Below, piece after piece: positions 43,880 through 56,207 of a stretch of 64,000 bases of DNA (the first letter of the stretch is position 1; each line of letters begins with the position of its first letter). The stretch lies in NCBI GenBank assembly GCA_947462335.1, contig OX381713.1:17848381-17912380 (forward strand), in the 5' to 3' direction. This DNA comes from Harmothoe impar (lineage: Eukaryota > Annelida > Polychaeta > Phyllodocida > Polynoidae). The translations under genes and the position numbers were made by a program. A model generated the notes under the pieces. It did no database searches and was not told the DNA's origin. It worked only from the letters and a program-made list of their open reading frames with translations.

Positions 43880-45380
43880 GATTATCTCTTTATTCATGCC
43901 CTTATTTCATATACATAATTCACAGTCAATATGAATGTGGAAGTTGTCTGTCGTCAGGGTAGATCAACATAACAATTATCAGAGGTCCTATCATCTTACA
44001 TACCTTCCATTACACTGGTCATTGTACTTGATCGGGTCAAGTCAAACCCCATGCAGTCCGACTCGCTCAACCAGTTCCCTTTTCCACCACAACTGCTATG
44101 TTTAGATTGTTACTTCATGTCAGGCTGTGCACAGGACTTGGTGTACAGGATTTGATTGGTCAACTCGTGAGGGAAAGTTAGTGAAACACATTTTTTTATA
44201 TGAGTTTGCCCAGACTCTACTTTTATAGAGTCGGGGCCTGAGACTGACCCAAGTTAGCTTGTGACCCGTAGCTGACCGTGGCAATGCTTAGTTTCAACGA
44301 GTGCTATGTTTGCCTTACTATAGCTATCACCACATGCCACGCCCTGGTTTATCATATCTGTTATCATAAATGGGGAATAGTGAAGGCGCCACTGGTAGCA
44401 AGCCGGGGGTTGTGCTCCACAGGTTCTCTGCTTGATTCACAACCCAGCCAGATTTATTCCCTTCTCTCCCTACATTAATACACTGGTCTAACTTATAATT
44501 ATATAATAATATAATATAATCATGGCTTATCATCGACGCACATTACTACCAATTATGATCCACCATGTATCAGCCATTTCTCAGATGATTATTACCTCTT
44601 TCCCTCTTATAAATGATATCATATTGATCATGGCAAGGATGGAACATTCCATTTTTCCTCAAATGTTTCCTTGAATTTAGCATTGTTAATGCCACAACAT
44701 ATCTATTGGGATGCCACCAGTACAGACCAACAGGGACACTGTCTACAAATTATGTAGAAAGTGAAACATCTATAAATATTATCTCAGATGGTAGCCCAAA
44801 ATATAATCATATGTGACATGTACTGGGAATAGTCTGCACTAAGGTCCCTTTTCGCAGATTATGTCACATATTCCTCCGTCTGCAGCCTCATCATTAATGA
44901 GGCTATGTGTTAAGTGCCGGGAGTATGCTGCCTAGGAGGAGGTGCAGGAGCAGAAGCACTGCTAACCGGTGCCCCATTAGATAAGGTAAGGTTACCTCCC
45001 TGGAGGAATGTGAGTAAGTACTCTTCACCTTCTGTTAAGGACCGACAGAGAGGAAATTCCTGATTTCTAGGAGCAGCCTTCATGATTATCAATGCCTATA
45101 GCCAGACACATTGCCGCTGTATTGTAAGATTGTAAGATTTTTTATTCAAACTATGTCACGGTTCTCACTGCGATTTTCAAAAGTTGAAAATGAATCAAGT
45201 ATTTACAGTGCAGTGGTTGCATGTCATAATATTTTAAGTGGTTGTGTTTTAAAGTCAGCACAACATGTCCATGATAGCGGTATGTCATTTAACATCATAA
45301 CAAGTAGGGTTGGAGTGGTGTATGAGAGTTGGCTTCCTCATAATACTAGTGTTATAGAGAAATCTTAGATATATTGGTAA
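43880..45380. other. No gene recognised
   Basis: Unique-looking DNA. At 44806-44870 there is a relative of 63691-63768 (GTGACATGTACTGGGAA, TGCACTAAGG, TTTTCGCAGAT). It lacks the full hairpin seen in that copy. Confidence 0.45.
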
Positions 45381-45386
45381 AGGGGG

Positions 45387-45737
45387 GCATTGCTGATGCA
45401 ATGTACCACCCATATGAAATTCATAGAAGAGAGGAAAAATTGTGTGTCTTAGGTATGCTGGAAAAAGAGGGGCATTGCTGGTGCAATGTACCACCCATGA
45501 GAATGATATGTATGATAATGTGAAAGATGTGCTAGGTGTGGCAGTGCTTATGCACTGTGCCTACACCATGGTAGCTGCTGCAACCTTCTGCGATGTCTTC
45601 ATCCAGTTGATACGGTGTGGCGTGGTGGTGACAGCTGGCGGAGAGGGGCAATGCTTGTGCACTGAACGTTCCTCGTATTCATTTTCTTGATTTATCATAT
45701 TTTCAAAAGGGAGCAGTGCTGGTGCACTGTACTTGCC
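45387..45737. repeat. Five small hairpins with paired base changes
   Basis: Units lie at 45387-45408, 45471-45492, 45540-45561, 45645-45668 and 45711-45737. Each reads roughly GGCA(T/G)TGC, a four-base loop, GCA(A/C)TGTACC. Stems CATTGC/GCAATG in two units become CAGTGC/GCACTG in two others, a compensatory T:A to G:C change. The fourth unit is mispaired at that position. On the minus strand these lie just downstream of the LINE fragment, where its 3' UTR would be. Confidence 0.6.
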
Positions 45738-45862
45738 TGTATGCCTGAAAAGACAATACTATGAGAGAGTACAAAACTATAAAATGTTGCAAACTATAAT
45801 AATAAGAGTATAATGTGTTCCGTTTGTTTCTAGATAGACTAATAGTGATATTCATTGTACAT

Positions 45863-46495
45863 TCATTGTCTAATTGCAGCATGGTGTGTCTTAACAGTAG
45901 AAAAGTCTATTTTCTCAATCAAACTTTTAAATTTTGTGCGAGTTTCTGCTTCCTGAGTGGCTTTATCTAACGAGTTCCAAAGCAAAACTCCTCTGGAAAG
46001 CGGTGATTTTTTTACCACATGGAGCTTACCTCGCTCGATTTTAAACTTAACTTTGTTTTCTCCCCGGGTTCTCGGGTTTTCAGTGGTTATCACATTCTCA
46101 GGAACCTTAGACAATTTATACAGGAAAAGGAGCAGTTGGATGTCCCTTCTTTTGACTAGGGTAGAGAGGCTGCATTGTGCATGTAATTCCTCCTGTGTAA
46201 TGTCTCTGGGATTCCTTATCTTTAGACAATGTCTCAGGCCTCTATTTTGTATAGTCTGGACGCTTTTTTGGTCCAAATAAGTGGCACTATCTAACATGAA
46301 ACTACAAAATTCAAGTGTGGGTGATGTACAATGTTTATATATGGTTAAACAGGTGTCATTGTCAATAGAATCACGAATTCTATGCGTTTGTTTTACCTTA
46401 AAATTGCCTCGTTTTCTAACACCGGCCATATGTGTTTTCATGGTCAGGTTTTCATCTAATGTTCATCTAATGTTACACCAAGGTATAACATAGCA
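45863..46495 (-). pseudogene. 5'-truncated LINE: C-terminal end of a non-LTR reverse transcriptase ORF
   Basis: The open part (46441 to 45863, 192 codons) has the layout of the region after the RT domain in LINE ORF2 proteins. A segment like IYKHCTSPTLEFCSFML is followed by IQNRGLRHCL, then RRDIQLLLFLYKL, then SPLSRGVLLWNSL and a closing FKSLIEK. Upstream of ATG 46441 the homologous sequence continues in another frame (YLGVTLDE), because an 11-bp word, ACATTAGATGA, is tandemly duplicated. Further upstream similarity is lost near 46500, consistent with 5' truncation on insertion. I do not assign the clade (CR1, L2, Jockey and relatives share this tail). Confidence 0.75.
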
Positions 46496-46499
46496 AGTA

Positions 46500-47505
46500 T
46501 TGCATTGCAAAAGCTATAACTATGAAGTGCCCGCTGTCACTCAGACAATGAGAAATCCTATTTGCATTGCGAAACACATATTTATATAATTTGTAAATAT
46601 TCATACTTAAAAATACTGTAATGCATATGGTACAACCCCCTGAGTTATGCAGTTTGGGCTATTTATGGCTCGTTTCAGCATTATACCCCTTCAGAATAAC
46701 AACCTTTAACGTTGCTTTTTTTTCAAATTGATAATATAATATGCCACTCTCAATCACATGGAGTCATACTAGCAGATGACATTATCACATCTAGTCTAGA
46801 AGTTTGGATGTTAAGAACAACTATTGATATGCTTTGATGCTACATGTTGCGTTAATCCACAAGCCAAATAAAATGGCAAAGAGGGCCTATTTACGGGTTA
46901 GACTTACTCATTGTACTATCAACATGCCTGAGTCTTTTTTTCTTTTGAGAATTTCTTCTATACGAGTCTATTAGAGTCTAGAAGAGTCTATAAGAATCGT
47001 GCCTTTGTCAGACTCAGAGAAGTCATTAAGGCACAAAGTCAGAATCTCTGGGACTTGTTATTTACTTGATGGACATGTTATTTAGATATTTAATGTCCAG
47101 TTAAGACTTTTATGGTCAGACAGGACACATTTAGATGGTTTCCCCCAATCTCAGAGAGATGTTAAGGCACAAATATGAAGATTACAGAAGATCTCATAGA
47201 TGAAGGGGTATGAACTTAGAGAATAATAACGTTGGATGTCATTATATCAAGCACGATCTTTTATTGGCTGTACATAATTATGTAAAATCCAGACAAATGC
47301 AATCGGAGTTTGACCATCACTCCCACCTCTAAACTTCTCCTACATCAGTCATTAAACTGAAACAATGCTACATGAGCTAACTCTGCAACGTTGACTACCT
47401 GATTGTCTATGTATTCAAAATATGTATGTCTATATATATGTATGTGTACATATTTGGTTACTTTCAACCTTTGAAAATCGCAGGGGAAACTGTGATTAGC
47501 CCAAG
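46500..47505. other. No gene recognised
   Basis: AT-rich DNA. A short cluster of GAGTCTA repeats (GAGTCTATTAGAGTCTAGAAG) lies near 46965-46990. Nothing else supported. Confidence 0.45.
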
Positions 47506-47510
47506 AAAAA

Positions 47511-47934
47511 GAAGGGGTGTTTCAGGTTACCCGACCCTACCTGGCAAAACAGGGCCGACCCTAGAAATTCTTATCCAATTTTGAAAAAAAAAAGTTTATT
47601 CTAAGTAATTTCGGGGCTATTTCAGAGTCAATTTGATGGTCCACGAGTCGACACCAGTGTTGGCGAGTCAGCGCTGAAGTTTGTGAGTCAGTTTTCAGGT
47701 ACTTTTTATGCCATGGGCTCAATATGTCTTTATAAAACAATTTTGGGGCTATTTCAGAGTCAATTTGATAGTCCATGAGTCAACGCCGTTGTCGAGGAGT
47801 CAGCGCTGAAGTTTGCGAGTCAGTTTTTGGGTGCTTTTCAGGCCAAAGTAAAAAAAATAACAAATAAAAATAAATAAAAATCCGACCTACCCTACCTAGA
47901 TTTTCAGACTATGTAACCTGAAACACACCTTTTC
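47511..47934. mobile_element. MITE with GTGTTTCAGGTTAC ends and an internal duplication
   Basis: The left end GGGTGTTTCAGGTTACCCG and right end GTAACCTGAAACACACC are inverted repeats; CCGACCCTACCTGG and CCGACCTACCCTACCTAG are its inner relatives. The interior has two roughly 100-bp direct repeats starting GGGGCTATTTCAGAGTCAAT (47622 and 47748). About 424 bp, no ORF. Confidence 0.7.
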
Positions 47935-48141
47935 TTTTTTTTGGCCTTAGTGTTTCAATCATACACATATGTTTGTCATGCATTAAATACATAGCGCAAT
48001 TGTATCACAATCGCTCCTCATATACTACCTTCTAATGTAACATAATCCGCATTCCGCATACATAGACCTTACTGCACCGAGGATCGTGATTATGATTATG
48101 TCAGGCATTACCTTCTACATCAAATGTGTGTTATTAAAGGG

Positions 48142-48472
48142 ATTGGCAGATCCAGGGGGCGACGGGCCTTGGGCCCCCCTCCCCCCCCCCCCCCAAAAAA
48201 AAAAGAGGAAGAAGAGAAGAGAAAGGAGAAGAAAAGAGGGAAAGAGATTGTGGAGTATGATTCATAGAGCCGAACTGAGGGCTTATGATCCGGATGGGAG
48301 GGAGGGGACTTCAATCCACCATTTCAAGTCTTGATAAACAAAGTTTTCTTAGGAGGGCACACCCCCTAACCCCCCTGGTATAGCTAATGCCCTTCGCTCG
48401 TGGGGAAGCAGATAGTGTCTCGGGGTTGGCCAGGCTTGGGCCCCCCTCTAGACAATCCTGGATCCGCCACTG
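48142..48472. mobile_element. MITE with CAGTGGCGGATCCAGG-type ends
   Basis: The right end, read inward, is CAGTGGCGGATCCAGGATTG. The left end ATTGGCAGATCCAGGGGG is its degenerate inverse. GGGCCCCCCT lies inside both ends. Flanks TTAAAGGG and GAAGGGTT could be an eroded duplication. A C/A homopolymer stretch (about 48174-48203) lies inside. No gene. Confidence 0.55.
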
Positions 48473-48479
48473 AAGGGTT

Positions 48480-50750
48480 CCATAATGCAGCGGGCTACCT
48501 ATGATCATCTGTACTATCACTAATCCCTGCTTTGCGGTTTTCCCTTTAGGTTTGAATGGATCACTAAACACAAAGTGGCTTGGCTTGGATCTCAAAGGAT
48601 CATTTCAGGGGTGATATTGAAATGTATACCAATAAACTTGACAACATTGAACAGACACTAACAATATGCTGTGTATCAATTATTTCTAACAGGCCTCACA
48701 GTGATATGTTGTAATTCCTGTATTGAAGGAAGAAATTGTTCAAACAAGGTAATTCCTGTGCTGGTACAATCAAAATTAAATAATTTGATACTTTCAGACT
48801 TTTAAAGGGGCAATAAATTATCCCAACTTTGAAGACAACTATCAAATTCGTGTCTGTCGAGACGAATCGTCTCTACCTTGAAATATTGTCTGACCGGAAT
48901 ACCTCACTGATATACTGGTGGTATGTTTACATCAATCGTGAAAGCTTGAGTTAGAAAAAAAACTAACTTGTTATACGACTAGGGACGCTCAGTATGATCA
49001 TAACAATTCTAACCCGAACCAATACTGAATTTTCCTGCTTTCTCCTTATTCCTTCCATGTCTAGAGTTACTGCACTGTTATGACAAAGGATCCTAATGAT
49101 AAATGAAGAGAGTGTGACCTAGTGTCAAATCATACCCCAGAGCACAAGTTCCCGGCCAGAGGCGCGGCCTATAGCAGCAGCAGAGCGCTGGCTTTGTCTG
49201 ACATGGCTCTGTCTGGATGTAGGAGGCGGGGGTCCTGGCCTCCTGACAGTAACCCCTGCCCTACTGGAGGAAGAAGTGGTTGTCTGCTGCTGCCCTCCTG
49301 GTGCTGAGACATGCTCTCCACACTACTGTTACACTGGAGGAGCGCCTCCTGCATATTGTCTGGTCTCTGATACTTCCCCTGCTGCTTGCTGCTACAGGGC
49401 TATTGCCACACCCTCCCCCCTGCCGCTCTACTTCACCCAACCCACCCCCACCCTCCCACCCTCCTCTCAGCACTTCTTCAGCCTGAGGAGAAAGTCACTG
49501 ATAGTTTCCCGCGGGATGTGCCCATTCAGCTGTATAACTCTATACGGCCGTCTATACCACTTGGAAAAAAAGGCTTGACATTGACCCAAGTTTTCCACCC
49601 CCTAGCAGAGCCTTGCCCTTCAGGCAACACTCTGTAACCGCGTTCTGCTCCTTCATAGACATACTCTGCTCAGATATCTCTCCTTAGAGAGTATCTGCTA
49701 TACCTTTTAAGCCATTACAGACAAAGATCCCCTATCATTTATTCACCTTCTTCTCCATGTGGCCCAGTTTGACCTGTAATCATCTGGACCTGGGCTTTAC
49801 TCCTCTGCAAAATGGTACCCCTGTGTGCATCTCCGGCCTCCTCTCCCTTTCATATTAAGAGGGTATTACCCTGCACTGCATCTCCCCATATAGCTAAGGT
49901 TCTACACTATCTACATTTTATTTATAACTCTGATATATTTATACATGGTACTTAATCTATAGCTATCTAGGGACTAGAAGGGGTAGGTTAATACATCTGT
50001 ATCATAAGTGTATTATATCATAAAGGTACCCTCTCCTGATACCAGGTGACCTCTCGTCTAATATATGCATGTACAATAGTTGTTAACATATCTAACTCAG
50101 TATTTGCATTAATTGAGTTCCTAGCCAATCAATAGCATAGTGGCAGTGTTTTCCTTTCAATGTGCCCCTCCTACTGCGGCGCTATAACATGTCAAAAAGT
50201 TCCCATTGCCAGTGTTATATATTGCTTTCATCTCTGACCCCTTGTGCCATACTATACACAACACAAGCACCCACCCCCGCCTCCTGCCCCCTCCCACCAT
50301 GTCCATAAGCCGCCAATTCAGATACACACCTCCTACATTTTTTTCCTCCTTCCCTAGCTTACCCTGTCCCCAGGCTATGGTTACCTTGCAGCTGCCGCCT
50401 AGCCCTTCCTCCTGTGTGTCATTACCCTGGACCCTGCTTTGCTGTTAACGTCCGGTCACCGGGACCATGGAGGAAATTCTAGTGTGGCTGTATAGGGTGT
50501 GGATGAGGAGGGTGCCTAGTGCATGGCATGTCCTGCCCACCAGCCAACAGGCCTGGAAGCCTTAAGTCCCCGGGCTACAGCTCTGTGCTCTATACCCACC
50601 CCCAGCAGCAGCCCCCAATGTCCTTCCGACCCCTCTTGACTCCTCCAGTTGCTGATGCTGAGGATCAGGCTGGCCACTCCAGGGTGTTGGGTTATTAGCA
50701 TCTGATCCCTGCTGCCCTTTGGGTAGGCTGGCCTGGGACTGTCCCTGCTG
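48480..50750. other. No confident gene; pyrimidine-rich stretches
   Basis: 49,100-50,450 is richer in C and T on the plus strand than its surroundings (for example around 49420-49475 and 50270-50410). Open frames there are low-complexity Ser/Pro/Thr translations. Untranslated exon sequence of a host gene is possible but cannot be shown. Confidence 0.35.
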
Positions 50751-52062
50751 GGTATAGAGCTGGAGCTGCTCTTGGAGCTACTCTCTTCCTGTCTCGCTGC
50801 TCAGTTCCTGCCCACAGCCAAATGGGTTACTTCAATACCTGAGGCATTGACCTAGCATTATATAGGTACAGAGAGTAATGCGAATATCCACATATGATAA
50901 CAGTATATTACTCATTGATCTATTGATATACACTCTAGGGTCGGTCGATAACATATAGAGTCAAGGTGTTTACCATTTTGTGTGAAAAGAGATGATTGGT
51001 GGAAAATATGAACCAATTTAGTCTGGATCAATTTATTATTAACAAAGAGAAATAAGAAAGATGCCCTTGCACCTCCCCAGCCCCCAGTCCCATCCACCCG
51101 CCATCCTTTTATGCACAAGCCTAGCTATATGTAGTTAATTCCTGTGTTGTATCTTTTTTTTCTTTCTTCTTTAAGAGAGTTTGACTATAGATCAGTACTA
51201 ATACATAGACATCATATGTCATCTAGCTGTGAGCAGTAGCCATGTTGACTGGCAGCATAGTGATGATTGCCTTATCATACCCAAGAGCAGCTCCTACTTT
51301 AGACTATCAGAATATAGAGCAGTACATCTGCTTGGAACTACTCACCAGTTACCCTATAAGGAAGGGAGACAAACCGCCATTCAGCTTTAAAGCAGTACAT
51401 GTATAACGAAGGCACTGTAGACCTGTCAAGGTGCTAATGTGCAGGTGAAATCAGTGCCAGCTGCCGCACTGACCGGCGTAAGGAACAGCTCTGATTGGAG
51501 CTGCCCCTGAGCTGCTCCTTCTAGTGCTTGGAGGCCAGGTGCCACTGAGTTCCTCATACCAGTGGCTTGGAACCCAGGTGTCATGGAGCTGCTCATACGG
51601 ATGGGTGTATAAGAAGGCTTGGATTCAGAATGTACAGCGTTGCCTGCAGTTATAGGAAGAAGCCAATCATCTTGACCTGCTCTCATGCTATTGCCCTTAA
51701 TAGTCCTTTACCCCTTTACCCCTGAACTCATGGCCAAGCAGCCCCCCAAGAACCCAAGAAGCTCCCTGCCCCTGCCATCTCAGACTGCTGTCCGTCTGTT
51801 GCCAGTCACCCACCATCACCCACTGGGGCCAGGGTAGCATGTGGTGGCACATTGGTATACAGCCGCGCAGGGCAGGGTTGCAGCCATGGAAACCTGATCA
51901 GCTCCCACGCACTCTGATCCCACCTACATCCCTTTATATCAAATCTCGATGTGTATAGGGGATTTACTAAATGCTACATAAAGGGGGGGGGACATAGTAT
52001 ACATACTTATTGTTTGTGGCGGTCCATATGAACGAGGAAAACATGACTTATAGTAGTGTGTA

Positions 52063-52400
52063 TTCTCTGTATAAATGGGCTCCATACACTGCCTGCCTCC
52101 GTCCTACTTTTTGTGGTTATTCATTGCTTGTACATAGAATTTAACGACCAGATGGTGAATTAGCAGAATACTCAGAATGCCTCCATTTCCTTCACGTTTC
52201 TCCCTTCCCATATATAGATTAGTAGGTATTCGCTGTATGAATCTGCTCCCAGTACTGCCTCCTTCCGTCCTACCTTTCTGTGGCCACTTTATACCAGTAT
52301 AGCTCTAGCCAGCCGGTGAATTAGTATAGAACAATCAGAATGCCGCCCCTTCCCCTCAGCTTCCCCCTCCCCCTCCCATACATATAGCCTACTAACTGCA
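52063..52400. repeat. Tandem duplication, about 165-bp unit
   Basis: Unit 1 (about 52063-52225) and unit 2 (about 52226-52400) share CTGTAT, ACTGCCT, CCGTCCTAC, TGTGG, GGTGAATTAG, TCAGAATGCC and CCATA(C/T)ATATAG in the same order. Confidence 0.65.
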
Positions 52401-52499
52401 GCATGGTAATGCTGATAAGACTGCAGTACTGACTGCCTGCCGGTTACAGGCATCATGGGTTGGCGCCTTATGGAGCTGATCATCAGCCGCTGGTCCCCA

Positions 52500-52720
52500 T
52501 AGTGGGACGTGGTGAGCTGCTCACTGCCGGTGGTCGCCGCTGGGGCGCGCCGTGTGAGGCAAAGCACCCGGTACAAGCCGCGGCTCCGCTGACGCTGGCG
52601 ACACACGGCGGCGCGGAGGGACATCAGACTTGCCGCGCACACGGCGCCGACAGGCCACATGGAGTGGGAGAGGAGCAGATAGGCAGACGCGCGGAGGAGT
52701 ACCGCTGGTGCACAGGTTTA
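52500..52720. promoter_or_regulatory. CpG-dense block
   Basis: By my count about 26 CpG dinucleotides fall within about 220 bp, including GGGGCGCGCC, GCCGCGG and GGCGGCGCGG. Elsewhere in the window CpG is sparse. It could be the promoter or first exon of a host gene, possibly of the channel gene 3.5 kb downstream, or a GC-rich repeat. The 91-codon plus-strand frame (52460-52735) is Gly/Ala/Arg-rich and unrecognised. Confidence 0.4.
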
Positions 52721-53699
52721 GGCACTTGGGAATAAGTTACACATCAGCATCACAGAAGCAAGCACGTGTTCATGCCTCAAGTGGAGTCCACCATAACCAT
52801 GGACGGCAAGGCACATATATCATAACGCTGGAGATTTATTATGGCATTTAATATTGAACCAGTGCTTCCATATATGTGATTATCATATACACATTCATCA
52901 GTATATTATATACGTATTGGACAATGTGCGATCTGCATGGCATGGAACAGAGGGTTTAAAGCGTGCACTTTCTAGAGGCATTGGGCTCTAGTCTATGGAA
53001 GTCAGCTGGTGCTAGAGACGAGGAAGCAGGCGCAAAGAGAGTCCCTGATTTTTATGACCACACTCGACACTGTTTGGATGAATGAGCTGCTCATGAGATT
53101 ACTCTTATCCGCTCAGTGCAGGTACACTATATAATAGTACATTCAAGACAATTAGAGCTGCATAATATAAAAGTAGATGCACTTAGTATGAGAATTCCAC
53201 TTTACAAAAGTGCAATATAACACACACTTTACATAATCAGTCAAAGTGCATTCTCCCATTAACTGATATACTTTTATTCACACTGCTCTATTGGAGACAA
53301 CAACTTGAGTACATCCTAAGGGGTCGTCTCCCTATATTTCTATGATCAATTTTCTATGATAGATTAGTATACTGGGGCCAAGGAGGCTGTAGGCACTATA
53401 ACAATTAAACCCAAGCCCCCACACCCTACAGCCATACCATCAATCACAAAATCGACTGGTGACATATGGCTTGCACGTGCAGTCGCTGGTTAAGCAGCTC
53501 TAAAAGTGTAAAACTGACTCTGCAGCTATATTTGTGAACCAACTGATTTCTAACTGCTAAAGCCACCACAGCAGGCAATCTGCTTTAATAACTTGCATTA
53601 ACAAAAAATATTCTTCTCAACTAAATGAGCAGCTCAATAGCCGACTAACACTCTCAAGAGTGTGGAGGAATTCTTATTAAACAGCCTGATGAGCTGCTC

Positions 53700-56195
53700 G
53701 TTATGCTACTTGGAGGACACAACTCAAATACAGCGTCTTGTATTGAGAGTCTGTGAGTGAGCAGTTCTGATCTGCTCATCCCTGTCACTGGGTGCAGAAC
53801 TGAGCGGCTCCTGTCGCAGTACATCCTATAGCAAAAACAACCAAGTCAAAGTCGATCAATAACCAGGCAACCACGTAAAGTAAGCGGGACCGGCTGACTC
53901 CTGTGTGCGTGGAGCTCAATAAACAATAGCCATAAAGAAAAGAATGCAGGCCGCATGCATTTATCTCTGCCGATTAGTGTACTTAGCAGTGGGGTGTAGC
54001 TTACACATAGGGTCTGCTGTGTTACCCCTAGCCCAGCTTCTCTACACCCCCTAGGTGTTGGACACTGACAGTCAACGTGCTATATAATCCTTAACGTCGT
54101 CAGGAAGCACTCACTTAAATTACATTGGTCCCTTCCCAATCACTGAGGTCCAAGCATTAGTGTTAGTGGCCCAGTCCGTCCCATCCATTGACTCACTCTC
54201 AAAAAGGTTGTGATTATAGGGAAATCCCTAACCCTCACCAGATAGGGTATGTAGCCTAAGCCGATTCTCCAATTCTACACTAATTGACTAGAGGCAGATG
54301 GTCATACTAGTTATAAAAGGATTTATACAATTCAGAGAGGATCCAAACCTGTGACCAGCTGCAACCTGTTTAAATATTGAGTGCAGCTAATGCCTATGAC
54401 TACTGCTAACAGTGGACGGTGACCGGATAGGTGAGTCGTGATCGGACTCCTGAAGCTTATCCATCCGGCTATTGGGGTTTCTAGATGTGCCTGAGCTGCT
54501 TGCGTTAAGGGACACAGCCTGGAGGCGATGTCCTCCCCTCTCCAGTAGCCCCAGTGTATGCTTTGTGCTGCTTGCTCAAACAGCACGTGGTCTATAGGGG
54601 CCAGTCGGCCAGCGTGAATCTTTACCTTGTCCACCCCAGAGAGAAGCTAAGGCCTATAGCAGATCGCACCATCCTGCATACCAAAGGGGCTAGACACCTG
54701 CCAGCCTCCAGTGCCGTCCATACACGTGCGCCACATGTCTCCAGGGTGAGCTTTTGTCGCCACAACTGACGACCTTCTACTATAGCGGGCAGGCACAGGC
54801 CCCCCAGAGCTGTTCCCTGCCACTCTGGAGGATAAGCGATACGCATCCTTTGCCCCAATAGTGGGCGCCGTGTCAATGGTTGTCTCTTGTTTTCTGTCAG
54901 CACAGAGAGGAGGAAACAACAGCCGTCCCCACTGGTTAATTCCTCACTCAGACGCCTCCTCCAGCACCTAATACTCCACCCGGGAGGCCACCTACAGGAG
55001 GAAAGCCTCATCAGAGATTCCACACTGCAGTCCTCGGGGACAATACTCCTGGCCAATGTTGATTTGACTGCCGTCATCTGGATATAGTGGTCGAATAATA
55101 TTAAGCTGTTGCCTTCCTGAAAAGCGGTGACAGTAATTTCCGGATTTACAGCCACTAGGGAGTGTAGCTTTATCGATCGGACAAAACGACAGAAGGCACG
55201 AGAGGAAAGCATAATGAGGTAATGTGTTGGCAGAGATTAGATAGGAAGAGGCGCACGGTTTAGCTCGTTTTAACGACCCGGCTTCAAATAATGCCAAATC
55301 AATAAGCACACACGATTAGATCCCAGTCACCAGCCAGATGTCAATGGATTAAAACTACCAAATCAGGCTTGCACGCTGTTGGCTTGGAAAACTGCATCGA
55401 AATTTTCTTTAGGAAAATGTTGGAGGGGAACTTGAGAAGAACCGACTAGATTAGACAGCCAGAAGTAGAAATTGCTGACTATAGTCCCATTTGAAAGAGC
55501 GGCATACTGGTGGGAAAATATAATCTAGAGACCATATGTGACTCTCCCCTGAGTACAATATCGGCGCACCTGGTGATTCTGCCATTAGTTAATAATAACA
55601 TATTGATGAATCGACTCTGGCAGTCCAAGAACTAGTTAATTAGATAACCGTTAAAGCTGCCCCACTAGGAAATACTCCCTCTGCATCATTCAGCCACCAG
55701 GGAATGTCTTGTTAGTTTGACCTATGACCGCCATGCTCATCGTCCTCTCTTCAGCTGCTACTACTACCTGCCTGAATACATAGGTATCCACGGCAATGCT
55801 CTGACACTAAGAAGCCACTGAAACCGACCTCGTCTTGTTGGCCCGAGGGACCCTGCATGATTGAATTAGTGCGGCTACACCACCTACTAGCAGAGACGTT
55901 AACCAAGGTCCTCAGGGGTAGCCTTGGTCACAGATAGCTACTTGAGCAGCAACCACACAGATAAGCTGAGAGAGGTGGAAACAGCCCTTACCCATGATTA
56001 ACGGCCTGAGCTGCCTATCCCATCTTTTACTTTACTTCGTTTATTTTTTGCTAGAGACCAGCATTCCTTCGTAATAAGGTGCATAGGCAATAGAACATAT
56101 ATGTGTTACTTTCCAAAGATAAACTAACTTTGGATGAAAACATCTAGGCTCCTGACGAGAAAACTTTCTTCTTTTCATATAAAAAAGTGATACTC
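53700..56195. other. No confident gene upstream of the channel
   Basis: A 196-codon minus-strand frame (55212-54622) is the longest unexplained one here. It has no recognisable domain and an irregular Cys/Arg/Trp-rich composition, so I treat it as chance or untranslated sequence. The plus strand may contain 5' UTR exons of the channel gene, but no splice pair can be argued from sequence alone. Confidence 0.35.
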
Positions 56196-56207
56196 TAATC
56201 ATTTTCA

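Larger units (their letters stand above)
50763..53699. promoter_or_regulatory. Cluster of eight GAGC(A/T)GCTC palindromes
   Basis: Exact copies at 50763, 51285, 51509, 51586, 52514, 53084, 53627 and 53691. Two more are at 63953 and 63973. Three are extended to TGAGCWGCTCA (52514, 53084, 53627). I noticed none in the first 50 kb. The cluster lies 2.5-5.5 kb upstream of the DEG/ENaC gene. It could be a homotypic binding-site cluster or the mark of an unrecognised repeat family. Confidence 0.4.

Noticed and set aside
49122..49640. Ser/Pro/Thr-rich frames as mucin-like exons
   Set aside because: Pyrimidine-rich low-complexity DNA gives such frames in every phase; no splice sites or signal peptide supported.
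52460..52735. 91-codon frame in the CpG-dense block as a gene
   Set aside because: Low-complexity Gly/Ala/Arg composition, expected from CpG-rich DNA; the opposite strand is equally open.
54622..55212. 196-codon minus-strand frame
   Set aside because: Longest unexplained frame outside the transposons, but no domain, irregular composition and equally open overlapping frames on both strands. Could be reconsidered if transcripts map there.
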